Counted from the stretch's first letter, positions 1 through 7,536 are shown. The stretch: DNA of 11,986 bases from JBBAEV01 sp041655735 (GCA_041655735.1 JBBAEV010000026.1:1-11986), one strand, 5' to 3'. Numbers and translations are program-made. The notes: a model not told the origin generated them from the sequence alone.

Positions 1-7
1 TCTAATT

Positions 8-53
8 CCCTCTTTCAATAACTATATTATATTACTTTTTCTAAATAATGCAA
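8..53 (-). promoter_or_regulatory. Sigma-A promoter and ribosome-binding site for a gene beyond the left edge
   Basis: Read on the minus strand, a TTGCAT -35 element (48-53) is separated by 16 bases from a perfect TATAAT -10 (26-31). An AGAGGG Shine-Dalgarno sequence follows at 8-13. The start codon would fall just outside the window, so another minus-strand gene probably begins there with its own promoter. I see no convincing hairpin terminator between the ftsK stop and this promoter. The T-run at 122-127 (minus sense) has no clear stem before it, so read-through from ftsK is possible. Confidence 0.6.
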
Positions 54-132
54 CTTTGTTGTTCTTTTTGTCGTGTTTTATTATTAGAAATATTACCTCT
101 TGACACATCTTAGATAGTCATAAAAAAGGAAT

Positions 133-2301
133 TTATTTATTATCTTCTTCTAATTTAACTAACACTTCTCTTGGTTTAGAACCATTTTGAGGCCCAACAA
201 TACCTCTTTCTTCTAATAAATCAATAATACGAGCCGCTCTGTTATAACCTAAATGAAAACGTCTTTGTAGAAAAGAAGCTGAAGCTTTTTGTTCTTTAAT
301 AATAAATTCTACTATTTCATCATATAATGGTTCTTCATATTCTTCGTCTTGGGTATTATGCGTTTTGACTTCATCTTCGTTAAGTTCTATTAAACGAGTA
401 TCATATTCAGCATCTTGTTGACGAGAAACAAAATCAACAATACTTTTTACTTCTTGTTCGGAAACAAAAGCCCCTTGAATTCTAATTGGTGTATTTTCAT
501 CCATTGGTTTAAATAACATATCGCCTTTACCAAGTAACTTTTCAGCTCCCATCATATCAAGTATTGTTCTAGAGTCTATTCCATTACTTACTGTAAAAGC
601 TATTTTTGATGGGATATTAGCTTTTATTAAACCAGTAATAACATCGGTAGATGGTCTTTGAGTTGCAACTATTAAATGAATGCCTGCTGCTCTAGCCATT
701 TGTGCTATTCTCAAAATAGCATCTTCTACTTCTTTAGCTGCCGCTAACATTAAATCAGATAGTTCATCAATAATAACAACTATATAAGGGAGTTTAGATA
801 ATTTTTCGGATTCAGATAAAGTTTTATTTTGATTTTCTACATATACATTATAACCCGCTATGCTTTTAGTTTTACTTTTATTAAATAAAACATAACGTTG
901 TTCCATTTCAGTAACTACTTTACGTAAAGCAAGAGATGCTTTTTTAGGATCTGTTACAACAGGTGCGATTAAATGCGGAATTCCTTCAAATACACTTAGT
1001 TCTACTTTTTTAGGATCAATTAATAATAGTTTTACTTCCTCTGGCTTTACTTTAGTAAGAAGTGACACTATCATACTATTAATACATATAGATTTACCAG
1101 AACCAGTAGCTCCAGCGACTAATAAATGAGGCATCTTATCCACTTCAGCAAACATTGGTCTTCCCATAATATCCTTACCTAAAGCCACTATTAATCTACT
1201 ATTAGTTCTACTACTAGGTATATTTTCTAATATTTCTCTTAATAATACAGGCGATGTCTCACTATTTGGTATTTCAATCCCAATAGTATTTTTCCCGGGA
1301 ATAGGAGCTTGTATTCTCACATCTTTAGTAGCTGCCAAAGCTAGAGTTAATTCTTTATATATACCTATTACTTTATTAACTTTAGTCCCTGCCTTTAGCT
1401 CCATTTCATATTGAGTAACCGCAGGACCTATACGGACATTAACTACTTTGCCACTAAGACCGAAGTCTTCAAATGTTTTTTCTAACGTTTTAGTAGTATT
1501 TTCTATAGATTCTCTATTATAACTAGTATTACCTTTTTTGGGCAGTGAAAGAATAGAAAGTGGTGGTAATTGATAACCATTACCATAAGACTGCTTTATT
1601 AGATCTACGGGTTTTACTTCTTTCTTTTCATCTTTAATTTCATTTAATTCATCTAAACTAGAAATGATTACTTTATTATCTTTCTCAAACTTATTTTCAG
1701 CTTGATTTATTTTTTCTTTATTCTTTTCACGATTTGCTACATTTTTTACTTTTTGAATAAACCACTTAATACTATCAATTAAAGATATTCCAGTAAAGGC
1801 TACGAAACCAAAAATCATTAATGCATAAGTTACTATCTTTGTTCCTTCAATCGCAAACATTTTAACAAATAAAGTCGAAAAAATAGCTCCAATTATTCCT
1901 CCACCTTGAATTAATGATGGGCTTTTTGTCGCAGCCATAAAATCATTTATTGTCTCTTTGAAAATATCAACAACTTTAATATCATTAATTAATACATAAT
2001 CAATATGAGCTAATACTAAAATGCCTACAATGAATAAATATAATCCTACTAATTTACTATTAAAGAATGTAGGCCAATCTCTTTTTATAGTTATATATGT
2101 TCCAAGAATAAAAATTAAAACTAATAATGGTTTACAATAAGTACCAACTAAAAATATCGCAAAATTATTTATTAGATTCCCAATTATACCATAGCCGCCT
2201 AAGCCAATAACCGCAATTAATATCAATAATAAACCATTTAGTTCTCTATGATATTTAAACTTCTTTTCTTTTTCATTTCTACGTTTTTTCTTCTTAGCCA
2301 T
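133..2301 (-). CDS. ftsK: DNA translocase FtsK/SpoIIIE
   Basis: A hexameric ATP-driven DNA pump anchored at the division septum, which moves chromosome ends across or away from the closing septum. The 722-residue protein starts with a Lys/Arg-rich cytoplasmic stretch, followed by four or five hydrophobic membrane segments between about residues 22 and 175. A charged linker (about 185-240) precedes the RecA-like motor. Walker A is GATGSGKS at 397-404, Walker B is VVIIDEL at 508-514, and the family motif ATQRPS is at 546-551. The C-terminus (about 655-717) is the winged-helix gamma domain that reads chromosome-orientation sequences. Length is normal for the Bacillus type, without the long linker of E. 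coli FtsK. The ATG is preceded by AGAGGTGG five bases upstream. Its place after an RNase J gene matches spoIIIE in B. subtilis. Whether it serves vegetative division only or also sporulation cannot be told from the sequence. Confidence 0.95.
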   Translation of the reverse strand: MAKKKKRRNEKEKKFKYHRELNGLLLILIAVIGLGGYGIIGNLINNFAIFLVGTYCKPLLVLIFILGTYITIKRDWPTFFNSKLVGLYLFIVGILVLAHIDYVLINDIKVVDIFKETINDFMAATKSPSLIQGGGIIGAIFSTLFVKMFAIEGTKIVTYALMIFGFVAFTGISLIDSIKWFIQKVKNVANREKNKEKINQAENKFEKDNKVIISSLDELNEIKDEKKEVKPVDLIKQSYGNGYQLPPLSILSLPKKGNTSYNRESIENTTKTLEKTFEDFGLSGKVVNVRIGPAVTQYEMELKAGTKVNKVIGIYKELTLALAATKDVRIQAPIPGKNTIGIEIPNSETSPVLLREILENIPSSRTNSRLIVALGKDIMGRPMFAEVDKMPHLLVAGATGSGKSICINSMIVSLLTKVKPEEVKLLLIDPKKVELSVFEGIPHLIAPVVTDPKKASLALRKVVTEMEQRYVLFNKSKTKSIAGYNVYVENQNKTLSESEKLSKLPYIVVIIDELSDLMLAAAKEVEDAILRIAQMARAAGIHLIVATQRPSTDVITGLIKANIPSKIAFTVSNGIDSRTILDMMGAEKLLGKGDMLFKPMDENTPIRIQGAFVSEQEVKSIVDFVSRQQDAEYDTRLIELNEDEVKTHNTQDEEYEEPLYDEIVEFIIKEQKASASFLQRRFHLGYNRAARIIDLLEERGIVGPQNGSKPREVLVKLEEDNK

Positions 2302-2321
2302 CTATGCCACCTCTATAATAG

Positions 2322-2330
2322 ATTATAACA
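2322..2330 (-). promoter_or_regulatory. Extended -10 promoter of ftsK
   Basis: The minus strand reads TGTTATAAT, a perfect extended -10 (TG-N-TATAAT), directly after the rnjB terminator. The region at -35 is only T-rich, which an extended -10 tolerates. Transcription would start near 2315, just before the Shine-Dalgarno at 2307-2314, giving a very short leader. Confidence 0.5.
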
Positions 2331-2343
2331 TAATATATAAAAT

Positions 2344-2387
2344 AAAAAAACTGTTAAAGGGGTTTTTATACCTCTCCAATAACAGTT
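2344..2387 (-). terminator. Intrinsic terminator of rnjB, containing its stop codon
   Basis: A perfect 8-bp outer stem (AACTGTTA at 2349-2356 on the plus strand, with its complement at 2380-2387) encloses a partly paired inner stem. On the minus strand it is followed by a run of seven T (2344-2350). The last codons and the TAA of rnjB lie inside the hairpin, so translation to the end of the gene would interfere with it. Confidence 0.85.
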
Positions 2388-4015
2388 ATAATCATAGGGT
2401 TACAGCCAGTTTCTTTATATAAATATTTGCCTAATTTATCTCTAATACCATTTTTAACTTTATTATAATCAATATAATTATTATTAGTATTTTCTTTTAT
2501 TACTTCAAGAGATATTTTTTCGGCTTCTTTAATTATTTCAGTATTATCTTTAACATAAATGAATCCTCTTGTTAATATTTCTGGTCCCGCTAATACTTGT
2601 TTTGTTCTCTTTTCTAAAGTAGCACTTATTGTCATAATACCATCTTTACTAAGCATTTCTCTATCTTTTAAAACAAGTTCTCCAATATCCCCAGTATTTT
2701 TCCCATCAATTAGTATTTCATTAATATCAATATGATCAAAAGATTCTACTAAATTACCATTAATAAACTCTACAATATCACCATTTTGTTTTAATAAAAT
2801 ATTTTCTGGTTTCATCCCAACATCTTCAGCTGCCCTTGCATTATCATATTGACGACGATATTCTCCTTTTACAGGAAAATAGTATTTAGGGCTAATTAAG
2901 TTTAACATTAACATTAAATCTTCTCTAGAGGCATGATATAATAAATTTCTCTTTCTAGATAAAGTGACTACATCAGCTCCTATTTTCGCAATTTCATCCA
3001 TAATAACAGCTTCTGCTTTTTCATTACCTTCTTCAGTCGTTTGCGCAATAACAACTAAATCATCTGGTTTAATAGTAATATATTTATCGTAACCGTTAAT
3101 TATTTTTTCAAGATGAGCATATGGCTTTTCTCTTTCATTAGAAATCAATATAACTGAATCTTTATCATTTATATTAGATAAATCACCTATTTTAGATTTA
3201 TCAAAAGTTATATAATTCATTTCCATAGCTTTATTAATCATATATTGTAAGGTTTTACCCATAATTACTACTTTGCGGTTAGTAACCATTATTTGATCAA
3301 ATAATTCTTGAATACGATGAATATGTGCTGAAAACACAGTAAAAATAATTCTTTTATCTTCATACCTAGTGAATGTTTCTACTAATAATGGTTTAATACG
3401 ATGATTAGGACTAGTATGTCCTTCTTTAGACGCATATGTTGATTCTGCAAGTAAACACAATACTCCTTGTTTGCCAATATATCCAAGTTTTCCTATATCG
3501 GTTTGATATGAACCAATCATAGTAGGATCAAAGACAAAATCACCTGTATAAAAGATTGCGCCATCTGATGTATTTAAAACATACCCTACACTATCTGGAA
3601 TAGAGTGTGTCATTCTAATAGGAAATATACTATTAGGTTTGAAATCTATTTTTTTATGAGGTTCTATTTCAATTAAATTATTATATTTAATATTTTCTAT
3701 TTCCAATTCTCTTCTTAATATTTCTAAAGTAAACTTTGTACCATATACTTTGATATTAGGTATTTCCATTAGTATATCAGGAATAGCACCCATATTATCA
3801 TCATGACCATGAGTTAAAAATATACCTTTTATCCTATCTATATTTTTCTTTATATAATCAAAGTTAGGAATAATATAATCAATACCTAATAAATTATCAT
3901 CTGCAAATTTTAATCCTGCATCAAAAATAAAGATATCATTATCTATTTCAATAACATACATATTTTTACCATTTTCATTTAATCCGCCTAAACTAAATAA
4001 TCTTATTTTACTCAT
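2366..4015 (-). CDS. rnjB: RNase J family ribonuclease, J2-like (altered metal ligands)
   Basis: A metallo-beta-lactamase/beta-CASP ribonuclease acting in mRNA decay and RNA maturation. An ATG exists 15 bases further upstream, but AAAGGAG lies between the two ATGs. The downstream ATG (MSKIRLFS) is therefore taken as the start, giving 549 residues, a normal length. The first metal motif reads H69-G-H71-D-D73-N74, with Asn where the catalytic HxHxDH has its last His. The next ligands are kept: H137 in THSIPDSVG, D159 in YTGDF and H361. The final GEY motif is PVKGEY (K383), where active J1-type enzymes have PVHGEY. Changes at these two places are a mark of RNase J2 paralogues, which are weak nucleases that support a J1 partner. 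The C-terminal ending PMIITVIGEV resembles J2 as I remember it. Gene order next to ftsK/spoIIIE matches B. subtilis rnjB. A J1 gene is expected elsewhere in the genome. Confidence 0.85.
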   Translation of the reverse strand: MSKIRLFSLGGLNENGKNMYVIEIDNDIFIFDAGLKFADDNLLGIDYIIPNFDYIKKNIDRIKGIFLTHGHDDNMGAIPDILMEIPNIKVYGTKFTLEILRRELEIENIKYNNLIEIEPHKKIDFKPNSIFPIRMTHSIPDSVGYVLNTSDGAIFYTGDFVFDPTMIGSYQTDIGKLGYIGKQGVLCLLAESTYASKEGHTSPNHRIKPLLVETFTRYEDKRIIFTVFSAHIHRIQELFDQIMVTNRKVVIMGKTLQYMINKAMEMNYITFDKSKIGDLSNINDKDSVILISNEREKPYAHLEKIINGYDKYITIKPDDLVVIAQTTEEGNEKAEAVIMDEIAKIGADVVTLSRKRNLLYHASREDLMLMLNLISPKYYFPVKGEYRRQYDNARAAEDVGMKPENILLKQNGDIVEFINGNLVESFDHIDINEILIDGKNTGDIGELVLKDREMLSKDGIMTISATLEKRTKQVLAGPEILTRGFIYVKDNTEIIKEAEKISLEVIKENTNNNYIDYNKVKNGIRDKLGKYLYKETGCNPMIITVIGEV

Positions 4016-4056
4016 TTTTTCTCCTTTCATTAAATTACAAGATAAAGATTCAATTA

Positions 4057-4065
4057 ATTATAACA
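4057..4065 (-). promoter_or_regulatory. Extended -10 promoter of rnjB
   Basis: The minus strand reads TGTTATAAT, identical to the element before ftsK. It lies just after the terminator of the preceding gene. No good -35 is seen (T-rich). The start site would be near 4050, leaving a leader of about 35 bases before the rnjB ATG. Confidence 0.5.
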
Positions 4066-4074
4066 AAAATACAT

Positions 4075-4101
4075 AAAAAAAGAAAGACATATTATCTTTC
4101 T
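4075..4101 (-). terminator. Intrinsic terminator of the ylxY-like gene
   Basis: A perfect 7-bp stem (AGAAAGA at 4081-4087 and its complement at 4095-4101) has a 7-base loop. On the minus strand a T-run (4075-4080) follows. The TAA stop (4092-4094) sits in the loop. Confidence 0.8.
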
Positions 4102-4934
4102 TCACTCAAATGAGTATCAATAGTACCTATATTATAACCTTTATATTTAATAAAATTAATTATCGTGATTAAATATTCTAAACTAGTTTTACTAGTATCA
4201 AAACTAATAATACTACCACTTTTTATAACTTTATTTACATCAAATAAATGATAGTTTTCTACTATTATATTAGGAATAATAGTACCCATATTATTCTTAC
4301 TACAGATATTTAATATATTTTGATTCTTTTCTTCTGTATAACAGTATTTTGGTTCTTTATATATTAATTCTCTTACTAAATTATTAGTCCATTTTATTGA
4401 ATCGTTATCACAACCATAGTTATGAATGGTATGACCGTTATTATTAATTTTATATATTAAATTAATATTATCCTCAATCCACTTATTATCTACAAAGAAG
4501 GACGCGGCAATATCTTTGTTTTTTAATAAAACTAGTATTCTATTTAATTCCCTTGTTTCTTTTACTTTAAATACTAAGGATATCATGTTTTTTCTGGGAT
4601 TCCCTCCTACTATATATTTTTTACTATTCATTGATGATATAGAAGGAACTGTTTCATTAAATACTAACATTGTTTCATTAAATTTATCTATTTTTTTCAT
4701 TCTAGAATAACTTTTATTAATATCTACTTCAACACCATTATAACCAGGTATAATACTATCATTATTTATTTTTAAGGCGTTAGTAGCTTCTACACTGTAA
4801 TTTGTTTTTACTTCTTCTATTTTTATCATAATAGGATCTTTTTTTCTGATTAAAAACACAGCTTTTTCAGTATAGTAAAAACTAAAACATATTAAAACTA
4901 GTATTCCAATAACATCAAATACCTTTCTAATCAT
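4092..4934 (-). CDS. YlxY-like polysaccharide-deacetylase-fold protein, catalytic site apparently lost
   Basis: A 280-residue protein with an N-terminal membrane anchor (about residues 7-29), so the rest is predicted outside the cell. After the anchor comes a typical lead-in, IPGYNGVEVDINKSYSRMKK (62-81). A NodB-like region spans about 118-275, recognisable from ISLVFKV, DIAASFFVDNKWIEDN (141-156), NGHTIHNYG (166-174), GSIISFD (240-246) and YKGYNIGTI (264-272). The residues needed for catalysis are missing. The TFDDG motif is reduced to VFKV, the His-xxx-His zinc pair is not kept (GHTIHNYG), the arginine-containing RPP motif is absent, and the LLHD-type motif reads ISFD. It is therefore probably a non-enzymatic binding or structural relative. 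The position between pnp and rnjB matches B. subtilis ylxY, named a polysaccharide deacetylase there. The start follows AGGTGA, four bases upstream of the ATG. An old pseudo-enzyme is more likely than a broken gene because the frame is intact. Confidence 0.7.
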   Translation of the reverse strand: MIRKVFDVIGILVLICFSFYYTEKAVFLIRKKDPIMIKIEEVKTNYSVEATNALKINNDSIIPGYNGVEVDINKSYSRMKKIDKFNETMLVFNETVPSISSMNSKKYIVGGNPRKNMISLVFKVKETRELNRILVLLKNKDIAASFFVDNKWIEDNINLIYKINNNGHTIHNYGCDNDSIKWTNNLVRELIYKEPKYCYTEEKNQNILNICSKNNMGTIIPNIIVENYHLFDVNKVIKSGSIISFDTSKTSLEYLITIINFIKYKGYNIGTIDTHLSEER

Positions 4935-4959
4935 AAAATCACCTAATTAATTATATGAA

Positions 4960-4990
4960 AAGAAAAGAAATAGTATTAAACTATTTCTTT
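4960..4990 (-). terminator. Intrinsic terminator of the 807-residue protein gene
   Basis: A perfect 11-bp stem (4964-4974 with 4980-4990) with a 5-base loop ends in TTT and is followed on the minus strand by a T-rich but interrupted tail. Two bases of the TAA stop (4989-4991) lie in the stem. It isolates the gene from the ylxY-like gene downstream. A TATAAT follows on the minus strand (4950-4955), but it lies so close to the next Shine-Dalgarno that a start from it would leave almost no leader. Confidence 0.75.
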
Positions 4991-7412
4991 AGTTATCTCT
5001 TTCTTGAGTTTTATATAAAACTTTTGTTACATAATCAATGGAAGGATCATTTTTTATTTCTTCTAAGGTTTTACCTAGTAATTTTTCTAATTCTATTTGA
5101 GTAACATATTCTTCTAATATAGGGGCAGAAATTTGACTACTTACTATTCTTCTTCGTACTTGTAATTTTTGTTTATAAGAATTAGGTTCTACATTACTAT
5201 TTGGGATAGTAGTTGACCAATCACTCCATACAATTTTTTTAGAACTTTCTATTTTTATAGGATAACCAATAGGAGCAGTCGCATAATATTCTTTAGTTTC
5301 TCCTTTTGAAGATTCATTATAATATTTATATAAAGTCTTTTTATTCTTTAATACCCAACCATTCCCAGAAGGTTGTTTGTCAACCCAACCACTATTAGTA
5401 GAAGATTTATTATAATACTTATATAAAGTTCTTGAAGTAGTGGTTGTCCAACCATCTCCATCAGGCTTTTTGTCAACCCAATCAGTATTTTCAGTACCAA
5501 CTTTATAGTACTTATAATATGTTTTGCTTTTTCCACGAGTCCAACTACCACTTGGTTTAGCACTATAATAGGCTCCGTCACCAGCATATTTATATTGTTT
5601 TTGATATACATTATATACTCTATTTCTTCTTTCATATGAATAATCACTAGTCCCTGATATTCCAGCTACGCATGATTGCCAATCACTACCTGCTACTGTT
5701 GAACAAAAGAATTCTTTTTGACCACTACCACAAGTTCCTTTTAATGATCTATTTACATATGTACCTTTTTTATATTGTTTAATTATATATTTATATTTAA
5801 CAAATGTATCAATTGTAATATCACTATCAGAAAAGTGAGTTTTATCAGTTATTTTACTTTTTAAACTATCTATAGCGGCTGTGGTTGTATTTAATAAATC
5901 TCCATATTTATACCCTTGTCCAACACAAGTACAGCCAAACGCTTCAGTACAACTGCCATAAGTAGAACCATCTTTATCATAAAATGGAGTAGATGTACAA
6001 CTACCTTTAGTATAATAGGTTTTAGCTCTATATAAATATCCACTTTGTGTTCCGTTTGTATTACTAATTTGTGTTTTCCATCTATTAGATGAATCCATTA
6101 TATATTGAGATTCTGCGGAAATACTACCAACAAAGTTATATTGAGGAGAGGTAAAGCTTTTATAATCCTTCCATATATAATTACTTGTTGCACCATATTT
6201 CCAACAATCACAATAGGTTTTACTTTTCTTTTTATAACGAACTTGTATCTCACCATTTGTAGCACTTCCAAAATTACAAGTAGTAACACCATTATCGGAA
6301 TACCAAAATGTATAATTAGTACTATTTTTATCAATAAAATATTTCCCGCTTTTTACTTCCGCTAATGCATTAGCATCTGATAACAACCAATAACCATCTC
6401 CACTAGCAGTTGCTTGTTGACCATTAATTCTTTTATTATTAGTTTTATAATATTGATATTTTACTAATTTAGTAGATTCATCTTTTATATATCCTTGACT
6501 GATTAATTTTTTGCCATCAGCTTCAGTATAATAACCTTTTTCACCGCCAGTAGCATAATTTTTTCCGTTTTTTCTGGTGAACTTATATTCATTTTTTGAT
6601 GCACCTTTTGTTTTGAATTGGGAAGGTTGAGTTCCCTCTACATAATATTTACCAGAACCACCACCGGCATATTCAAATATGTCTTTAGTATAATAATATT
6701 GTTTTTTTGATAGATTACTATCCTTATATGGATAACCAGTGGGTGCTGATTCATAATAACCTAAAGCATAATTTCTTCCTCCATTATTAGCCCATAACCA
6801 TTTTATAGCTTGCATACTATATATTGTTTGATATTGATATTCATATCCTTTTTCTTCTTTTGATTCTTTTGTTTCATTAACTTTTAAAACTAAATCTTGC
6901 CAATCACTAAAATCACCATAAACAGTTAGATTTTTTACATAGTTATATCTTAACATTTCCTCCACTTTGGTATTATCTCCTACAGTTATTGGCTTTTCTT
7001 CACTCCAGTTACTCCAGTCACTCCAGGTAGATGTAGTTGTATAATTTTCACAAACTAAAAACGGATAATATTCATAATTACCTTCAGTAACTTTTTTAAC
7101 CTCTACATGTGATAAATTTTCATCACAGACTTTATTATTAGAATCAAATATGTTGTCAGAATATTTGTAATATCTTAATGTTTTTAAAGATATTTGTCTT
7201 TTTTCACCTATTTTTTGTGGTAAAGCTTCTGGATTACTTGCGAATAATTTTATAGCAGCACTCTTTAATTCAGTTTCTTGATCAATTAATATTTCTTTTT
7301 TGGTCAAATTATTAATTATCTTAGGTCCCCATATAAAAACAAATATAATAATTACTATTAAAAGAATTGAAACTATTAAGGCATTTCTACCGATGTTTAT
7401 TTTTTCTTTCAT
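4989..7412 (-). CDS. Large membrane-anchored Tyr/Trp-rich repeat protein, unknown function
   Basis: I do not recognise this 807-residue protein. It has a short basic start (K and R within residues 2-9) and one strong hydrophobic segment at about 10-28, a signal anchor or uncleaved signal. The remaining ~780 residues are therefore predicted outside the membrane. They are rich in Tyr, Trp, Lys, Gly, Ser and Thr. Trp motifs occur near both ends: WSDWSNWS at 130-137 and WSDWSTT at 729-735. A related pair is APTGYP at 223-228 and APIGYP at 713-718. Residues 630-718 hold 31-residue tandem repeats. The 12 cysteines include a cluster at 472-581. There is no C-terminal LPxTG signal; the end (about 763-807) looks helical and charged. 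It interrupts the pnp-ylxY neighbourhood, has its own terminator and a likely promoter, and starts behind AGGAG (nine bases upstream). Similar WSxWS and YYxxxPxGYP repeats occur in cell-surface proteins of gut Firmicutes, so an adhesin or envelope role is a guess. Confidence 0.8.
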   Translation of the reverse strand: MKEKINIGRNALIVSILLIVIIIFVFIWGPKIINNLTKKEILIDQETELKSAAIKLFASNPEALPQKIGEKRQISLKTLRYYKYSDNIFDSNNKVCDENLSHVEVKKVTEGNYEYYPFLVCENYTTTSTWSDWSNWSEEKPITVGDNTKVEEMLRYNYVKNLTVYGDFSDWQDLVLKVNETKESKEEKGYEYQYQTIYSMQAIKWLWANNGGRNYALGYYESAPTGYPYKDSNLSKKQYYYTKDIFEYAGGGSGKYYVEGTQPSQFKTKGASKNEYKFTRKNGKNYATGGEKGYYTEADGKKLISQGYIKDESTKLVKYQYYKTNNKRINGQQATASGDGYWLLSDANALAEVKSGKYFIDKNSTNYTFWYSDNGVTTCNFGSATNGEIQVRYKKKSKTYCDCWKYGATSNYIWKDYKSFTSPQYNFVGSISAESQYIMDSSNRWKTQISNTNGTQSGYLYRAKTYYTKGSCTSTPFYDKDGSTYGSCTEAFGCTCVGQGYKYGDLLNTTTAAIDSLKSKITDKTHFSDSDITIDTFVKYKYIIKQYKKGTYVNRSLKGTCGSGQKEFFCSTVAGSDWQSCVAGISGTSDYSYERRNRVYNVYQKQYKYAGDGAYYSAKPSGSWTRGKSKTYYKYYKVGTENTDWVDKKPDGDGWTTTTSRTLYKYYNKSSTNSGWVDKQPSGNGWVLKNKKTLYKYYNESSKGETKEYYATAPIGYPIKIESSKKIVWSDWSTTIPNSNVEPNSYKQKLQVRRRIVSSQISAPILEEYVTQIELEKLLGKTLEEIKNDPSIDYVTKVLYKTQERDN
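5259..5525 (-). repeat. 93-bp tandem coding repeats (31-residue units)
   Basis: Two full units and one partial unit lie in the 807-residue protein: residues 630-660, 661-691 and 692-718. The shared pattern is (K/R)T(L/Y)YKYY..., WVDK(K/Q)P(D/S)G(D/N)GW. The ten-base string TGTCAACCCA (plus strand) recurs exactly 93 bases apart at 5378 and 5471. Residues 601-629, with YSAKPSGSW, look like an older, diverged unit. Confidence 0.85.
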
Positions 7413-7413
7413 C

Positions 7414-7443
7414 CTATCATACTCCTATCTATCATACTCCTAT
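7414..7443 (-). repeat. Perfect 15-bp direct repeat duplicating the Shine-Dalgarno
   Basis: Two adjacent identical 15-base units (7414-7428 and 7429-7443) each read ATAGGAGTATGATAG on the minus strand and carry an AGGAG ribosome-binding sequence and an ATG. The proximal AGGAG is nine bases from the ATG of the 807-residue protein. The distal ATG (7433-7435) opens an eight-codon frame whose TGA overlaps the main ATG as ATGA. Confidence 0.9.
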
Positions 7444-7447
7444 TCTT

Positions 7448-7476
7448 ATTATAGAACATAACCTTAATTTTAAATA
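7448..7476 (-). promoter_or_regulatory. Likely promoter of the 807-residue protein gene
   Basis: A perfect TATAAT on the minus strand (7448-7453) lies 12 bases from the duplicated ribosome-binding region. At 17-base spacing the -35 position reads TATTTA, a poor match, so activity may depend on the A-tract repeats just upstream or on a regulator. Confidence 0.45.
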
Positions 7477-7480
7477 TATT

Positions 7481-7510
7481 TTTTACATATTTTTACATAG
7501 TTTTACATAA
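7481..7510. repeat. Three 10-bp A-tract repeats upstream of the promoter
   Basis: Three consecutive 10-base units share TTTTACATA on the plus strand and differ only in the last base. They lie about 40-70 bases upstream of the predicted start of the 807-residue protein gene. The period matches one turn of the helix, so the T/A-tracts lie on one face. Such an arrangement suits a bent-DNA UP-like element or a tandem protein-binding site. The last unit touches the T-tail of the pnp terminator. Confidence 0.8.
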
Positions 7511-7536
7511 AAAAAATAAATCCTTAGGATTTATTT
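7509..7536 (-). terminator. Intrinsic terminator of pnp, containing its stop codon
   Basis: A perfect 10-bp stem (7514-7523 with 7527-7536) has a 3-base loop and, on the minus strand, is followed by a T-run continuing to 7509. The TAA of pnp (7531-7533) lies in the stem. Confidence 0.85.

Noticed and set aside
100..128. TTGACA on the plus strand as a promoter -35
   Set aside because: At 16-18 bases spacing there is no -10-like sequence, and it would point into the 3' end of ftsK.
4950..4955. TATAAT just upstream of the ylxY-like gene as a firm promoter
   Set aside because: It has no TG extension and no -35, and it would start transcription inside the Shine-Dalgarno. It is mentioned only as part of a recurring pattern.
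5348..6365. Short open frames on both strands inside the 807-residue gene
   Set aside because: They overlap the long frame, have low-complexity Ile/Val/Leu-rich translations and lack start signals.
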